Below, one piece after another: positions 1-6,669 of a stretch of 7,299 bases of DNA. The DNA is taken from NCBI GenBank assembly GCA_038249305.1, contig JBBRWI010000193.1, positions 1-7,299 of the forward strand. The letters are read 5' to 3'. The position numbers were made by a program, and so were the translations under genes. Numbering within the stretch: the stretch's first letter is position 1; each line of letters opens with the position of its first letter. The notes beneath the pieces are model-generated. The model made no database searches, was not told the DNA's origin, and worked only from the letters and a program-made list of their open reading frames with translations. The DNA comes from Humitalea sp038249305. Its GTDB lineage: Bacteria > Pseudomonadota > Alphaproteobacteria > Acetobacterales > Acetobacteraceae.

Positions 1-1191
1 GAAGCCGAAGGTGTCATAAAGCTTGAACGCGATGTCGCCGGGCAGGGTCTGCCCGTCGCCCAGCCGCGCGGTCTCTTCGGCCAGCAACCCCAACCCGCGG
101 TCCAATAAGGTGCGGAAACGGGTTTCCTCCAGCTTCAGCGTCTCCACGATCAGCGGATGCGCGCGGAGAAGTTCGCCGTAGGCTGCCCCCATCTGGCGTT
201 CCAGGGCAGGGTAGATGCGGTAGAGCAGCGGTTCGGCCGCCCCCATCATGTGGGCATGCCGCATCGCGCGGCGCAGGATGCGGCGCAACACGTAGCCGCG
301 GCCTTCGTTCGACGGCATTACGCCATCGGCGATCAGGAAGGCGCCGGCGCGCAGGTGGTCGGCGACGACGCGGTGGCTGGTGCGGAAGGGGCCGTCCGCG
401 TCCTGGCCGGTCGCCTCGGCCGAGGCCAGGATGACCGCCCGGAGCGTGTCGGTGTCATAGTTGTCATGCTTGCCTTGCAGGATCGCGGCGAAGCGTTCGA
501 GGCCCATGCCGGTATCGATCGAGGGGCGTGGCAGCGGGTTGCGGGTGCCCGGCGGTTCCTCCAGGAACTGCATGAAGACCAGGTTCCAGATCTCGACGAA
601 GCGGTCGCCGTCCTGGTCGGGGCTGCCGGGCGGCCCGCCCGGGATATGGTCGCCGTGGTCGTAGAAGATTTCCGAGCATGGCCCGCAGGGGCCGGTGTTG
701 CCCATTCGCCAGAAATTGTCATCCGTCGGGATGCGGATGATGCGGCTGTCGGGCAGCCCCGCGATCTTTCGCCACAGGGCGGCCGCGTCCTCATCCTCGG
801 AATAGACCGTGACCAGCAGTTTTTTGCGGTCGAGCGCAAAATCCTTGGTCAGCAGCGTCCAGGCGTGTTCGATCGCCACCGGCTTGAAATAGTCACCAAA
901 GGAAAAGTTGCCCAGCATCTCGAAGAAGGTGTGATGACGCGCGGTGTAGCCGACGTTGTCCAGGTCATTGTGCTTGCCGCCCGCGCGCACACATTTTTGG
1001 GCCGTTGTGGCGGTCTTGTAGGCACGGGTTTCCGCGCCGGTGAACGTGTTCTTGAACTGGACCATACCGGAATTGGCGAACATCAGGGTCGGATCGTTGC
1101 GCGGAACCAGCGGACTGCTATCCACCACCTGATGCCCATGTCGCGCGAAATAACCGAGGAAGGTCGCGCGGATATCGTTGCTGCTGGTCAT
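1..1191 (-). CDS. alaS: alanyl-tRNA synthetase, N-terminal 397 residues (cut by left edge)
   Basis: Charges tRNA-Ala with alanine in the cytoplasm (class II aminoacyl-tRNA synthetase). The minus-strand frame is open from an ATG at 1191 to the window edge, giving 397 codons; the stop lies outside. The translation is unmistakable. Motif 1 (VPRNDPTLMFANSGMVQFKN) is near residues 29-48. Motif 2 (ARHHTFFEMLGNFSFGDYF) is near 84-102. The segment TGPCGPCSEIFYDHG is at 166-180, and motif 3 (GMGLERFAAI) is at 228-237. The beginning of the tRNA-recognition region follows. The C-terminal editing and C-Ala domains of this roughly 880-residue family must lie beyond the edge. An AGGTGG Shine-Dalgarno (1196-1201) sits 4 nt before the ATG. 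Residue 165 is Asn (RMGNTGPCGP), where E. coli AlaS has Asp; I treat this as natural variation. The gene lies 86 bp downstream of a small gene that follows recA, all in one direction, so co-transcription is likely. Identity is essentially certain. Confidence 0.97.
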   Translation of the reverse strand, partial: MTSSNDIRATFLGYFARHGHQVVDSSPLVPRNDPTLMFANSGMVQFKNTFTGAETRAYKTATTAQKCVRAGGKHNDLDNVGYTARHHTFFEMLGNFSFGDYFKPVAIEHAWTLLTKDFALDRKKLLVTVYSEDEDAAALWRKIAGLPDSRIIRIPTDDNFWRMGNTGPCGPCSEIFYDHGDHIPGGPPGSPDQDGDRFVEIWNLVFMQFLEEPPGTRNPLPRPSIDTGMGLERFAAILQGKHDNYDTDTLRAVILASAEATGQDADGPFRTSHRVVADHLRAGAFLIADGVMPSNEGRGYVLRRILRRAMRHAHMMGAAEPLLYRIYPALERQMGAAYGELLRAHPLIVETLKLEETRFRTLLDRGLGLLAEETARLGDGQTLPGDIAFKLYDTFGF

Positions 1192-1277
1192 GCGCCCACC
1201 TGGCCCTGTTGCGAAAAGATGTCGCAGGTCAGGTAGCGCGCGCCGGGGTCAGCGTGAAGTGCGGACGCGGCGAAGGC

Positions 1278-1469
1278 TCAGTCCGCATCGTCGTCAGATG
1301 CCACCGTCTCCGGCCTGCCGGCATCCTGGCGGGACTTCGCCGCATTCTCCGCCTGCTCCTCGCCGCGGCCGAAGTCAGGGCCGCCTTCCTTTCGCTCGTC
1401 GGGGCGCTGATCGTTGGCAGGCCTCGGCGGCGCTCCCGCCATGCTTGGCAGTCTGTGAATGAAGGGCAC
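1278..1469 (-). CDS. small hydrophilic protein of unknown function between recA and alaS
   Basis: I do not recognise this 63-residue protein. It starts with GTG at 1469 and ends with TGA at 1278. Support for a real gene is the AGGAG Shine-Dalgarno at 1478-1482, exactly 8 nt before the GTG, and its position in line between two same-strand genes (49 bp-scale gap after recA, 86 bp before alaS). An in-frame ATG at 1442 has no ribosome site, so GTG is preferred. The sequence is rich in Asp, Glu, Arg, Gln, Ala and Pro, and has no Cys, Trp or Tyr. The N-terminus is slightly hydrophobic (MPFIHRLPSM), the middle is charged (residues 20-50), and the end is acidic (SDDDAD). It looks intrinsically disordered. 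No membrane segment or catalytic motif is visible. Overlapping plus-strand frames in this stretch have no comparable start signal. It could still be non-coding spacer. A hairpin covers its start region (see separate entry). Confidence 0.5.
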   Translation of the reverse strand: MPFIHRLPSMAGAPPRPANDQRPDERKEGGPDFGRGEEQAENAAKSRQDAGRPETVASDDDAD

Positions 1470-1511
1470 CGGCGTTTCTCCTGGTTTCAGGACTGAACGC
1501 CGGCCCGGTGC
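1466..1511 (-). promoter_or_regulatory. hairpin covering the ribosome site and GTG start of the small gene
   Basis: In the transcript sense, CCGGCGTT (1503-1496) can pair perfectly with AACGCCGG (1476-1469). Inside this stem TCCTG (1492-1488... pairing strand read as 1492 to 1488) and CAGGA (1483-1479) form a 5-bp inner stem around a 4-nt loop. The inner stem contains most of the AGGAG ribosome site, and the outer stem ends on the first G of the GTG start. A competing 7-bp pairing, GCACCGG (1511-1505) with CCGGTGC (1472-1466), would also cover the GTG. No U-run follows, so it is not a textbook intrinsic terminator of recA, although it could still stabilise the recA 3' end. The base pairing is read directly; a translational control role is inference. 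Confidence 0.5.
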
Positions 1512-1518
1512 TCCGGTT

Positions 1519-2583
1519 TCACTCCGGCGGCGGGGTATCTTGTTCCGGGTCTGAGGTCGTCTCGCCGGTCATCATGGCATTGGCAACCTGGCCGGACTGG
1601 GCCCGGATGCGCTTTTCGACACTTTCCGCCATGGCGGAATTGTCGCGCAGGAACTGCTTGGCATTCTCCCGACCCTGGCCGATGCGCTGGCTGTCGCAGC
1701 TGAACCAGGCGCCCGATTTTTCAATCACGCCGGCCTTGACCCCGAGGTCCAAAAGTTCGCCGACCTTGGACACGCCCTCGCCGAACATGATGTCGAACTC
1801 CACTTGGCGGAACGGCGGCGCCATCTTGTTCTTGGCAACCTTCACCCGGGTCTGGTTGCCGGTCACCGTCTCGCGGTCCTTGATCGCGCCGATGCGGCGG
1901 ATTTCCAGGCGGATGGAAGCGTAGAACTTCAGCGCATTGCCGCCCGTCGTGGTCTCCGGGTTGCCGAACATCACACCGATCTTCAGCCGGATCTGATTGA
2001 GGAAGATCAGCAGCGTGTTGGACTTGGCGACCGTGCCGGCCAGCTTGCGCAGTGCCTGCGACATCAGCCGGGCATGCAGCCCGACATGGACATCGCCCAT
2101 CTCGCCTTCCAGCTCCGCGCGCGGCACCAGGGCCGCGACACTGTCCACAACGACGACGTCGATCGCGCCGGAGCGGACCAGCGTGTCACAGATTTCCAGC
2201 GCCTGCTCGCCAGCATCCGGCTGGCTGATCAGCAGATCGTCGATATTCACGCCAAGCTTGCGGGCGTAGCCCGGGTCCAGCGCGTGCTCGGCGTCGATGA
2301 AGGCGCAGGTGCCGCCCTTCTTTTGCGCCTCGGCGATGGCATGCAGGGCCAGCGTGGTCTTGCCCGAGGATTCCGGGCCGTAGATCTCGATGATCCGACC
2401 CTTCGGGAAGCCGCCGATACCAAGGGCGATGTCGAGGCCGAGCGAGCCCGAGGAAATCACCTCGACCTCGGCATCCGCGCGCTTGGCGCCCATCCGCATG
2501 ATGGAGCCTTTTCCAAAGGACCGCTCGATCTGGCTCAACGCCGCGTCGAGTGCCTTGCTCTTCTCCATGCCTGGTGCTGCCAT
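1519..2583 (-). CDS. recA: RecA recombinase
   Basis: RecA forms an ATP-driven filament on single-stranded DNA, performs homologous strand exchange, and activates LexA self-cleavage in the SOS response. The 354-residue length is normal for the family. The Walker A motif GPESSGKTT is at residues 69-77, Walker B VVVVDS at 143-148, loop L1 around EGEMGDVHVGL (159-169), and the segment NQIRLKIGVMFGNPETTTGG (196-215) covers loop L2. The tail is short, acidic and proline-rich (DPEQDTPPPE). Two positions near L1 differ from E. coli-type sequences: Val165 where Ser is usual, and His170. The core is otherwise intact. The ATG at 2583 has a GAGGG Shine-Dalgarno (2590-2594) 6 nt upstream. An SOS operator lies about 130 bp upstream, so LexA control is expected. 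A small gene and alaS follow downstream in the same direction. Identity is certain. Confidence 0.99.
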   Translation of the reverse strand: MAAPGMEKSKALDAALSQIERSFGKGSIMRMGAKRADAEVEVISSGSLGLDIALGIGGFPKGRIIEIYGPESSGKTTLALHAIAEAQKKGGTCAFIDAEHALDPGYARKLGVNIDDLLISQPDAGEQALEICDTLVRSGAIDVVVVDSVAALVPRAELEGEMGDVHVGLHARLMSQALRKLAGTVAKSNTLLIFLNQIRLKIGVMFGNPETTTGGNALKFYASIRLEIRRIGAIKDRETVTGNQTRVKVAKNKMAPPFRQVEFDIMFGEGVSKVGELLDLGVKAGVIEKSGAWFSCDSQRIGQGRENAKQFLRDNSAMAESVEKRIRAQSGQVANAMMTGETTSDPEQDTPPPE

Positions 2584-2635
2584 GTCCTGCCCTCAACCTG
2601 TGGGTGAAGCCGGGAACGCCGGCGTCGCGTCGTGA

Positions 2636-2649
2636 TCACAAACTTGTGA
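2636..2649. repeat. inverted repeat TCACAA-AC-TTGTGA in the recA leader
   Basis: Perfect 6-bp arms (2636-2641 and 2644-2649) flank a 2-bp centre. The left arm overlaps a second 8-bp palindrome, GTGATCAC, at 2632-2639. The repeat lies between the SOS box and the recA start, about 53 bp before the ATG, in the stretch likely to be promoter or 5' leader. A 5-bp hairpin (GCCGG, CCGGC at 2609-2623) lies between it and the start. The size suits a dimeric regulator's operator or a short RNA hairpin, but I know of no regulator for this motif. A TATTCT sequence (minus strand, near 2655-2650) is a possible -10 element without a convincing -35. Confidence 0.35.
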
Positions 2650-2714
2650 GAATATGCCTGTTCGGCGGGTGGAAGGGAAGTGCAGCACAACTCCCGACTC
2701 GGCCCTTGCATTGC

Positions 2715-2729
2715 GTTCTTACATTGTTC
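2715..2729. promoter_or_regulatory. alphaproteobacterial SOS box (LexA operator) of recA
   Basis: GTTC at 2715-2718 and GTTC at 2726-2729 are separated by exactly 7 bases, which is the direct-repeat LexA operator known for alphaproteobacteria (GTTC-N7-GTTC, equivalently GAAC-N7-GAAC on the recA strand). It lies 131 bp upstream of the recA ATG and is the only such match I found in the window. The site overlaps the last codons and the TAA stop of the upstream kinase gene. LexA control of recA is established for this group; occupancy here is inferred from the exact match and the position. Confidence 0.85.
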
Positions 2730-4239
2730 TTAACGCCGCCACCTGGCAAGCCGCCACCAGTTCGGCCGGTGAAAAAGGCTTGGCCAGGAAGCCGATCCGC
2801 TCCGCCGCCAGATCGACCCCGAGCGCCGCTGCCGCATAGCCCGACACCAACAACGCCGGCAGCCCCGGCTGCGTTGCGCGCAGCGCCCGGACCAGGGCCA
2901 GCCCATCCATCCCGGGCAGCGACACGTCCGACACGACCAGACCCGGGCGCAGCCCGGCGGCGACCAGGTCGAGGGCCGCTTCCGCGTCTTCGGCGACGGT
3001 CACGCTGTGGCCGGCACGGGCCAGGCTGCGTTCCGACAGGCGGCGCAGGGGCGCCTCGTCTTCGACCAGCAGCAGGCCGGCGGCGGCCGGAGGCGGGGCC
3101 TCGGCCGGGATCGCTACCGGCTCGCTGGCTGCGGCGCGCGGCAGGAACAGGGTGAAGCGGGCGCCCTCTCCGGGCGGGCTTTCCACCGCCAGATGGCCGC
3201 CCGACTGCAGCATGACGCCGTTGACGGTCGCCAGCCCCAGCCCGGTGCCGCCTTGCGCCCGGCGCGTCGTGACGAAGGGTTCCAGTACGTGGGGCAGAAC
3301 CTCGGACGCAATTCCCGGGCCGCTGTCCTGGAAGGTCAAGGTCACCCAGCGCCCGGGGGGGATGGTGGCGTTGCCGATGGTGGCGGGGCGCAGCAGCAGC
3401 GCCTCGTCCAGCGCGATTCGCAACCGCCCGCCGCCGGGCATGGCGTCGCGCGCATTGGCGGTCAGGTTCAGCAGCACTTGGTCGAGTTGCGCGGGGTCGA
3501 TCTGCACCCGGCGCACATCGGGGGCCAGCACCAGGTCAAGCCCACCGTCCGGTCCGAGCAACCGCCGCAGCAGGGGGGCGGCCTCGGTCAGCACCGCGCC
3601 CAGGCCTATCGGCCGCGGCTGCAGCACCTGCTGGCCCGCAGCACCCAGCAACGAGCGGACTAACCTTGCGCCGCGGTCGGCGGCGGCGGCGATGGCGCGC
3701 AGGTCCTCGGCGGTCCTGGCCTCGGGCATCGCGGCCATCAGGTCGGCGGCGGCCCCGCTGATCACCCCCAGCAGATTGTTGAAGTCATGCGCGATCCCGC
3801 CGGCCACGCGGCCAATCACGGCGAAGCGCACCTCGGCCCGCCCGGCAGCCTCGGCTGTGGCCTGCACGGTCACATCATCGGCGCGCAGCAGGATCAGACC
3901 CGGGCCCGGCCTCGGGCCGAGCGGGAGCAAGTGCAGCCGCAGCCGTGGCGCCGCCTGGCCCGGGACGACCGTCAGCGACACGTCGAACGCGGCGGGTCGG
4001 CCGCCAAGCGCTGCCTCGGTCAGGTGCTGCGCGAGCAGGTGCCGCGACGGCGGGTCGAGCACCAAAGCCAGCGGCCGGCCTTCGCCCAGGCTGCGGGCCG
4101 GGCCGGCCAATCGCCGCAGGGCGGCATTGCTGCGGCGCAGGACGCCCCCGGCATCGAGCACCGCCGCCGGCAGGTCCAGCGCGGCCAGCAGCGCCCAGCC
4201 GCCCGGTTCCCCCGAATCGCCCCCGGTCCTACTCAGCAT
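2719..4239 (-). CDS. soluble CckA-like hybrid sensor histidine kinase with C-terminal receiver
   Basis: This is a 506-residue two-component protein that autophosphorylates on His and passes the phosphate to its own receiver. A divergent PAS-like region covers roughly residues 15-125. The H-box GGIAHDFNN (His151) follows, then the N-box (NLTANARDAM, 258-267), G1 box DSGPGI (305-310) and G2 box GTGLGL (331-336). An Ala/Pro linker leads to a receiver at about 388-502 with acidic EDE (393-395), phosphoacceptor Asp438, Ser466 and Lys487. All catalytic residues are present. The H-box and domain order resemble the C-terminal half of CckA, and a position next to recA-alaS fits a CckA-related locus. 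Unlike typical CckA, however, I see no transmembrane segments and the protein is short. The ATG at 4239 has only a weak ribosome site; the frame stays open far upstream, but that part overlaps the divergent hydrolase gene antisense. CckA orthology is probable, not proven. Confidence 0.88.
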   Translation of the reverse strand: MLSRTGGDSGEPGGWALLAALDLPAAVLDAGGVLRRSNAALRRLAGPARSLGEGRPLALVLDPPSRHLLAQHLTEAALGGRPAAFDVSLTVVPGQAAPRLRLHLLPLGPRPGPGLILLRADDVTVQATAEAAGRAEVRFAVIGRVAGGIAHDFNNLLGVISGAAADLMAAMPEARTAEDLRAIAAAADRGARLVRSLLGAAGQQVLQPRPIGLGAVLTEAAPLLRRLLGPDGGLDLVLAPDVRRVQIDPAQLDQVLLNLTANARDAMPGGGRLRIALDEALLLRPATIGNATIPPGRWVTLTFQDSGPGIASEVLPHVLEPFVTTRRAQGGTGLGLATVNGVMLQSGGHLAVESPPGEGARFTLFLPRAAASEPVAIPAEAPPPAAAGLLLVEDEAPLRRLSERSLARAGHSVTVAEDAEAALDLVAAGLRPGLVVSDVSLPGMDGLALVRALRATQPGLPALLVSGYAAAALGVDLAAERIGFLAKPFSPAELVAACQVAALRTM

Positions 4240-4326
4240 CCGCCGTCCCGATCCTGTGTCGGAGGTGATGGTGCACCCGGGGTGGCGAAGCGCGCTAGGC
4301 TGCGCCGTCCTGCGGGAGCCGATCCG
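4240..4326. promoter_or_regulatory. divergent intergenic region between kinase and hydrolase genes
   Basis: These 87 bp separate two head-to-head genes and must carry the start signals for at least the plus-strand gene. A GGGAG Shine-Dalgarno at 4314-4318 is 8 nt before the plus-strand ATG. A TAGGCT sequence near 4295-4300 could be a -10 element for the plus direction, but I see no matching -35. No convincing promoter is visible for the minus direction. Confidence 0.35.
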
Positions 4327-5607
4327 ATGCTGCGTGGCCCTGCTTTCCTGTTCCTGGCCGTGGTGGCGGTGGTGGCGGCCCACGCCGCCTCGGCGCCGAC
4401 CGACACCGCGACGCTGACCGGTCAGCACATCGTCGGCTACCAGGGCTGGTTCGGCTGCCCGGGCGACCGGCCATTGGGTGCAGGCCGGCCCGCCGATGGC
4501 TGGGTGCATTGGTTCGACACGCCGCACAACGCACCGCCGCGCGTCGTCGTGGACCTGTTGCCCGACACCCGCGACTTGACCCCCGCGGAACGCTGCGCGA
4601 CCGGGTGGCAAGATCGTGCCGGGCGCCCGATCAGCCTCTACAGCAACCTCAACCCCGCCACGATGGACCGGCATTTCGCCTGGATGGCCGAATACGGCAT
4701 CCATACCGCGATGGTCAGCCGCTTCGTCGCCGGCCTGCTGAACCCGGCCAACCGCGCCCGGCGCGACATCGTGCTGGTCCACGCCCAGCGCGGCGCCGAG
4801 GCGCATCGGCGGGGCTTTTTCGTCGGCTACGACATCACCGGCGTGACGGCCGAGCAACTGCCGCTGCTGGCGGCGGACTGGCGAGCGCTGCGCGCGCGCG
4901 GCGTGACCGACAGCCCCGCGTATCAGCGCCATCGCGGGCGGCCGGTGCTGATGATCTGGGGCCTGGGCTTCCGCGACCGGCCGGGCGATCCGGCGGCGGC
5001 GCGCGCCTTGCTCGCGGCGGTGCGCGATGCCGGGCCGGTGACGCTGGTCGGCGGCGTGCCGACCAACTGGCGCACGCTCGATTTCGATTCGAAGGACGAT
5101 GCGGAATGGGCCGCGATCTATCGCTCGTTCGAGGTGCTGAGCCCCTGGACCGTCGGGCGCTACGGCGACGGGCCATCGGTCAACGCCTATCGCGTCAACC
5201 GCTTGCTGCCGGACCTGGAGGCGACGCGCCGCAGCGGCCAAGACCTTCTGCCGGTGATGTTTCCCGGATTCAGCTGGGCCAATCTGATGGCGGCGCGTGG
5301 GCAGTCGGCGCCGCGCAACGCCGTGGCGCGGCGATGCGGCGCTTTCTACTGGGAACAGGCGCGCAATGCCGGGCGCGCCGGGGCGGGCATGCTGTTCACC
5401 GCGATGTTCGACGAGGTCGATGAAGGCACCGCGATCTTCAAGATCGCACCGACCGCGCGGGACCTGCCGGAAACCCCGGTCTTTGTGGCGCTCGACGCCG
5501 ATGGCTGCCGGCTGCCGTCGGACTGGTACCTTCGCGTCGCCGGGCAGATCAGCCGGCGCATCGGCACGCGCGACTGGCCGGACCGGCTGCCGATGACGCT
5601 GCCCTGA
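4327..5607 (+). CDS. exported glycoside hydrolase family 71/99-like protein
   Basis: A secreted 426-residue protein, probably a (beta/alpha)8-barrel carbohydrate-active enzyme; the substrate is unknown. Residues 1-23 form a signal peptide: a positive start (MLRGP), a hydrophobic core (FLFLAVVAVVAAHA) and a likely cleavage after AASA. The mature part opens with VGYQGWFGCPGD (36-47), and GWVHWF (58-63), YSNLNPATMDRHFAWMAEYG (105-124) and RPVLMIWGLGF (204-214) follow; I recognise this layout from bacterial GH71/99-like 'xylosidase/arabinosidase' proteins. MFDEVDEGTAIFK (360-372) contains Glu363 and Glu366, with the same three-residue spacing as the catalytic glutamates of GH99 endo-alpha-mannosidases (E-W-H-E-G-T). 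Cys44, Cys90, Cys336 and Cys393 could form disulfides. The ATG at 4327 is chosen for its GGGAG ribosome site and because the signal peptide begins there, although the frame is open far upstream. It stands alone, divergent from the kinase and convergent with the dehydrogenase. The family call is good; the activity is inference. Confidence 0.85.
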   Translation: MLRGPAFLFLAVVAVVAAHAASAPTDTATLTGQHIVGYQGWFGCPGDRPLGAGRPADGWVHWFDTPHNAPPRVVVDLLPDTRDLTPAERCATGWQDRAGRPISLYSNLNPATMDRHFAWMAEYGIHTAMVSRFVAGLLNPANRARRDIVLVHAQRGAEAHRRGFFVGYDITGVTAEQLPLLAADWRALRARGVTDSPAYQRHRGRPVLMIWGLGFRDRPGDPAAARALLAAVRDAGPVTLVGGVPTNWRTLDFDSKDDAEWAAIYRSFEVLSPWTVGRYGDGPSVNAYRVNRLLPDLEATRRSGQDLLPVMFPGFSWANLMAARGQSAPRNAVARRCGAFYWEQARNAGRAGAGMLFTAMFDEVDEGTAIFKIAPTARDLPETPVFVALDADGCRLPSDWYLRVAGQISRRIGTRDWPDRLPMTLP

Positions 5608-5698
5608 TCAGCCCAGCCCGCCCGCCAGCCGCCCGCCCCGTTCGGCGATGCCGGCCCGGCGCGCGGCAGGTCGCCAAAGGCCAGCGCCGCCGGCAGGG

Positions 5699-6580
5699 TC
5701 AGCCCGCCGTGCGGGTGGCGCGGTCGGCGTCGTTCTTCGCCCGGATGCGGTCGCGCGCGTCAGCCCATTCCGCATCGCCCCATCCGAGGTATTCCTTGAA
5801 GTAGGCGCCATTGGCCAGATAGTCGCCGCCATCCAGCGCGATGGTCTGGCCGCTGATCCAGCCGGCGTTGGGCGACAGCAGGAAGGCCGCCAGGTCGGCG
5901 ATCTCCGCCGGCGTGCCGACGCGACCGAGCGGGTTGCGCAAGGCCGGCCCGGTATGGGCGGCATCGACCGGCCGCAGGCGGGAGGACGCGCCCTCGGTCG
6001 GGATCACGCCGGGCGCGATGCAGTTCAGCCGGATGCCCTTCGGCCCCCATTCCACGGCCAGCGACTTGGTCATCGCATCGATGCCGGCCTTGCTCATCGC
6101 GCTCGGCACGACGAACGGGCTGCCGGTCCAGACCCAGGTGACGACGATGGACAGAACGGCGCCGCCGGAGCCGGAAGCGATCCAGCGCCGGCCCAGCGCT
6201 TGCGTGACAAAAAAGGTCCCGTGGAAGACGGTCTCGGCGATGGCGCGAAAGGCGCGTTCGGACAGGTCTTCGGTGCGGCTGACGAAATTGCCGGCGGCAT
6301 TGTTCACCAGATGGGTAAAGGGGTGGCCCGCGGTCCAGGCGGCATCGACGGCCGCACCCACCGCCGCCGCGTTGCGGATATCGACGGCGCGCGCCGTCGC
6401 CCGCCCCGGCCCCAGGGCGGTCATGGCGGCCGCGGCCTCGTTCACCACGCCGCCGCGCCGGCCCCAGATTTCTACATCGCCGCCGAGCCCTACCAGACGC
6501 TCAGCCATGGCGCGGCCAAGCCCCGTGCCGCCGCCGGTGACCAGCGTGTGCGTGCCCTGGAACAGATGATCGGAAAACAT
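5699..6580 (-). CDS. short-chain dehydrogenase, 2,4-dienoyl-CoA reductase type
   Basis: A 293-residue NAD(P)H-dependent Rossmann-fold oxidoreductase of the SDR superfamily, probably acting on an acyl-CoA-like substrate. The cofactor loop TGGGTGLG is at 15-22, NNAAG at 93-97, and AVDIRN at 65-70. The segment VVPSAMSKAGIDAMTKSLAVEWG (157-179) and IAPGVIPTEGASSRL (188-202) closely match mitochondrial 2,4-dienoyl-CoA reductase (DECR1). As in DECR1, the usual SDR Tyr of YxxxK is Ser (Ser160) with Lys164. Trp149 falls where DECR1 has its active-site Tyr199. The C-terminus contains LDGGDYLANGAY (249-260). The ATG at 6580 is chosen because GGGAGG (6589-6594) lies 8 nt upstream and the SDR fold starts about 10 residues later; longer in-frame extension is not SDR-like. 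It lies 137 bp downstream of the aminotransferase gene in the same direction. The SDR call is firm; the dienoyl-CoA substrate is tentative. Confidence 0.92.
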   Translation of the reverse strand: MFSDHLFQGTHTLVTGGGTGLGRAMAERLVGLGGDVEIWGRRGGVVNEAAAAMTALGPGRATARAVDIRNAAAVGAAVDAAWTAGHPFTHLVNNAAGNFVSRTEDLSERAFRAIAETVFHGTFFVTQALGRRWIASGSGGAVLSIVVTWVWTGSPFVVPSAMSKAGIDAMTKSLAVEWGPKGIRLNCIAPGVIPTEGASSRLRPVDAAHTGPALRNPLGRVGTPAEIADLAAFLLSPNAGWISGQTIALDGGDYLANGAYFKEYLGWGDAEWADARDRIRAKNDADRATRTAG

Positions 6581-6669
6581 CGCCGTTGCCTCCCGGCGCG
6601 CAATGACCGCCGTGACGGCATCGGACACCGCCGGGTGCGATCGGCCAAGGGGGCGGCATCGCTGACGAA

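Noticed and set aside
157..1236. Long plus-strand frame opposite alaS
   Set aside because: The minus strand encodes conserved AlaS motifs throughout; the plus frame is a GC-rich shadow with no recognisable domain.
1469..1503. Rho-independent terminator of recA
   Set aside because: The stem is good, but the transcript downstream reads TGCCCTTCATT with no U-run; kept as a hairpin of undetermined role.
1804..2607. Long plus-strand frame opposite recA
   Set aside because: It mirrors a highly conserved recA; high third-position GC keeps the opposite frame open.
3787..4326. Upstream continuation of the hydrolase frame on the plus strand
   Set aside because: It is antisense to the kinase's catalytic region; the signal peptide and ribosome site fix the start at 4327.
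4240..5241. Upstream continuation of the kinase frame (840 codons in total) on the minus strand
   Set aside because: The extension is antisense to the hydrolase gene, is low-complexity Arg/Ala/Gly/His-rich, shows no domain, and the kinase's PAS-like region already begins after the ATG at 4239.
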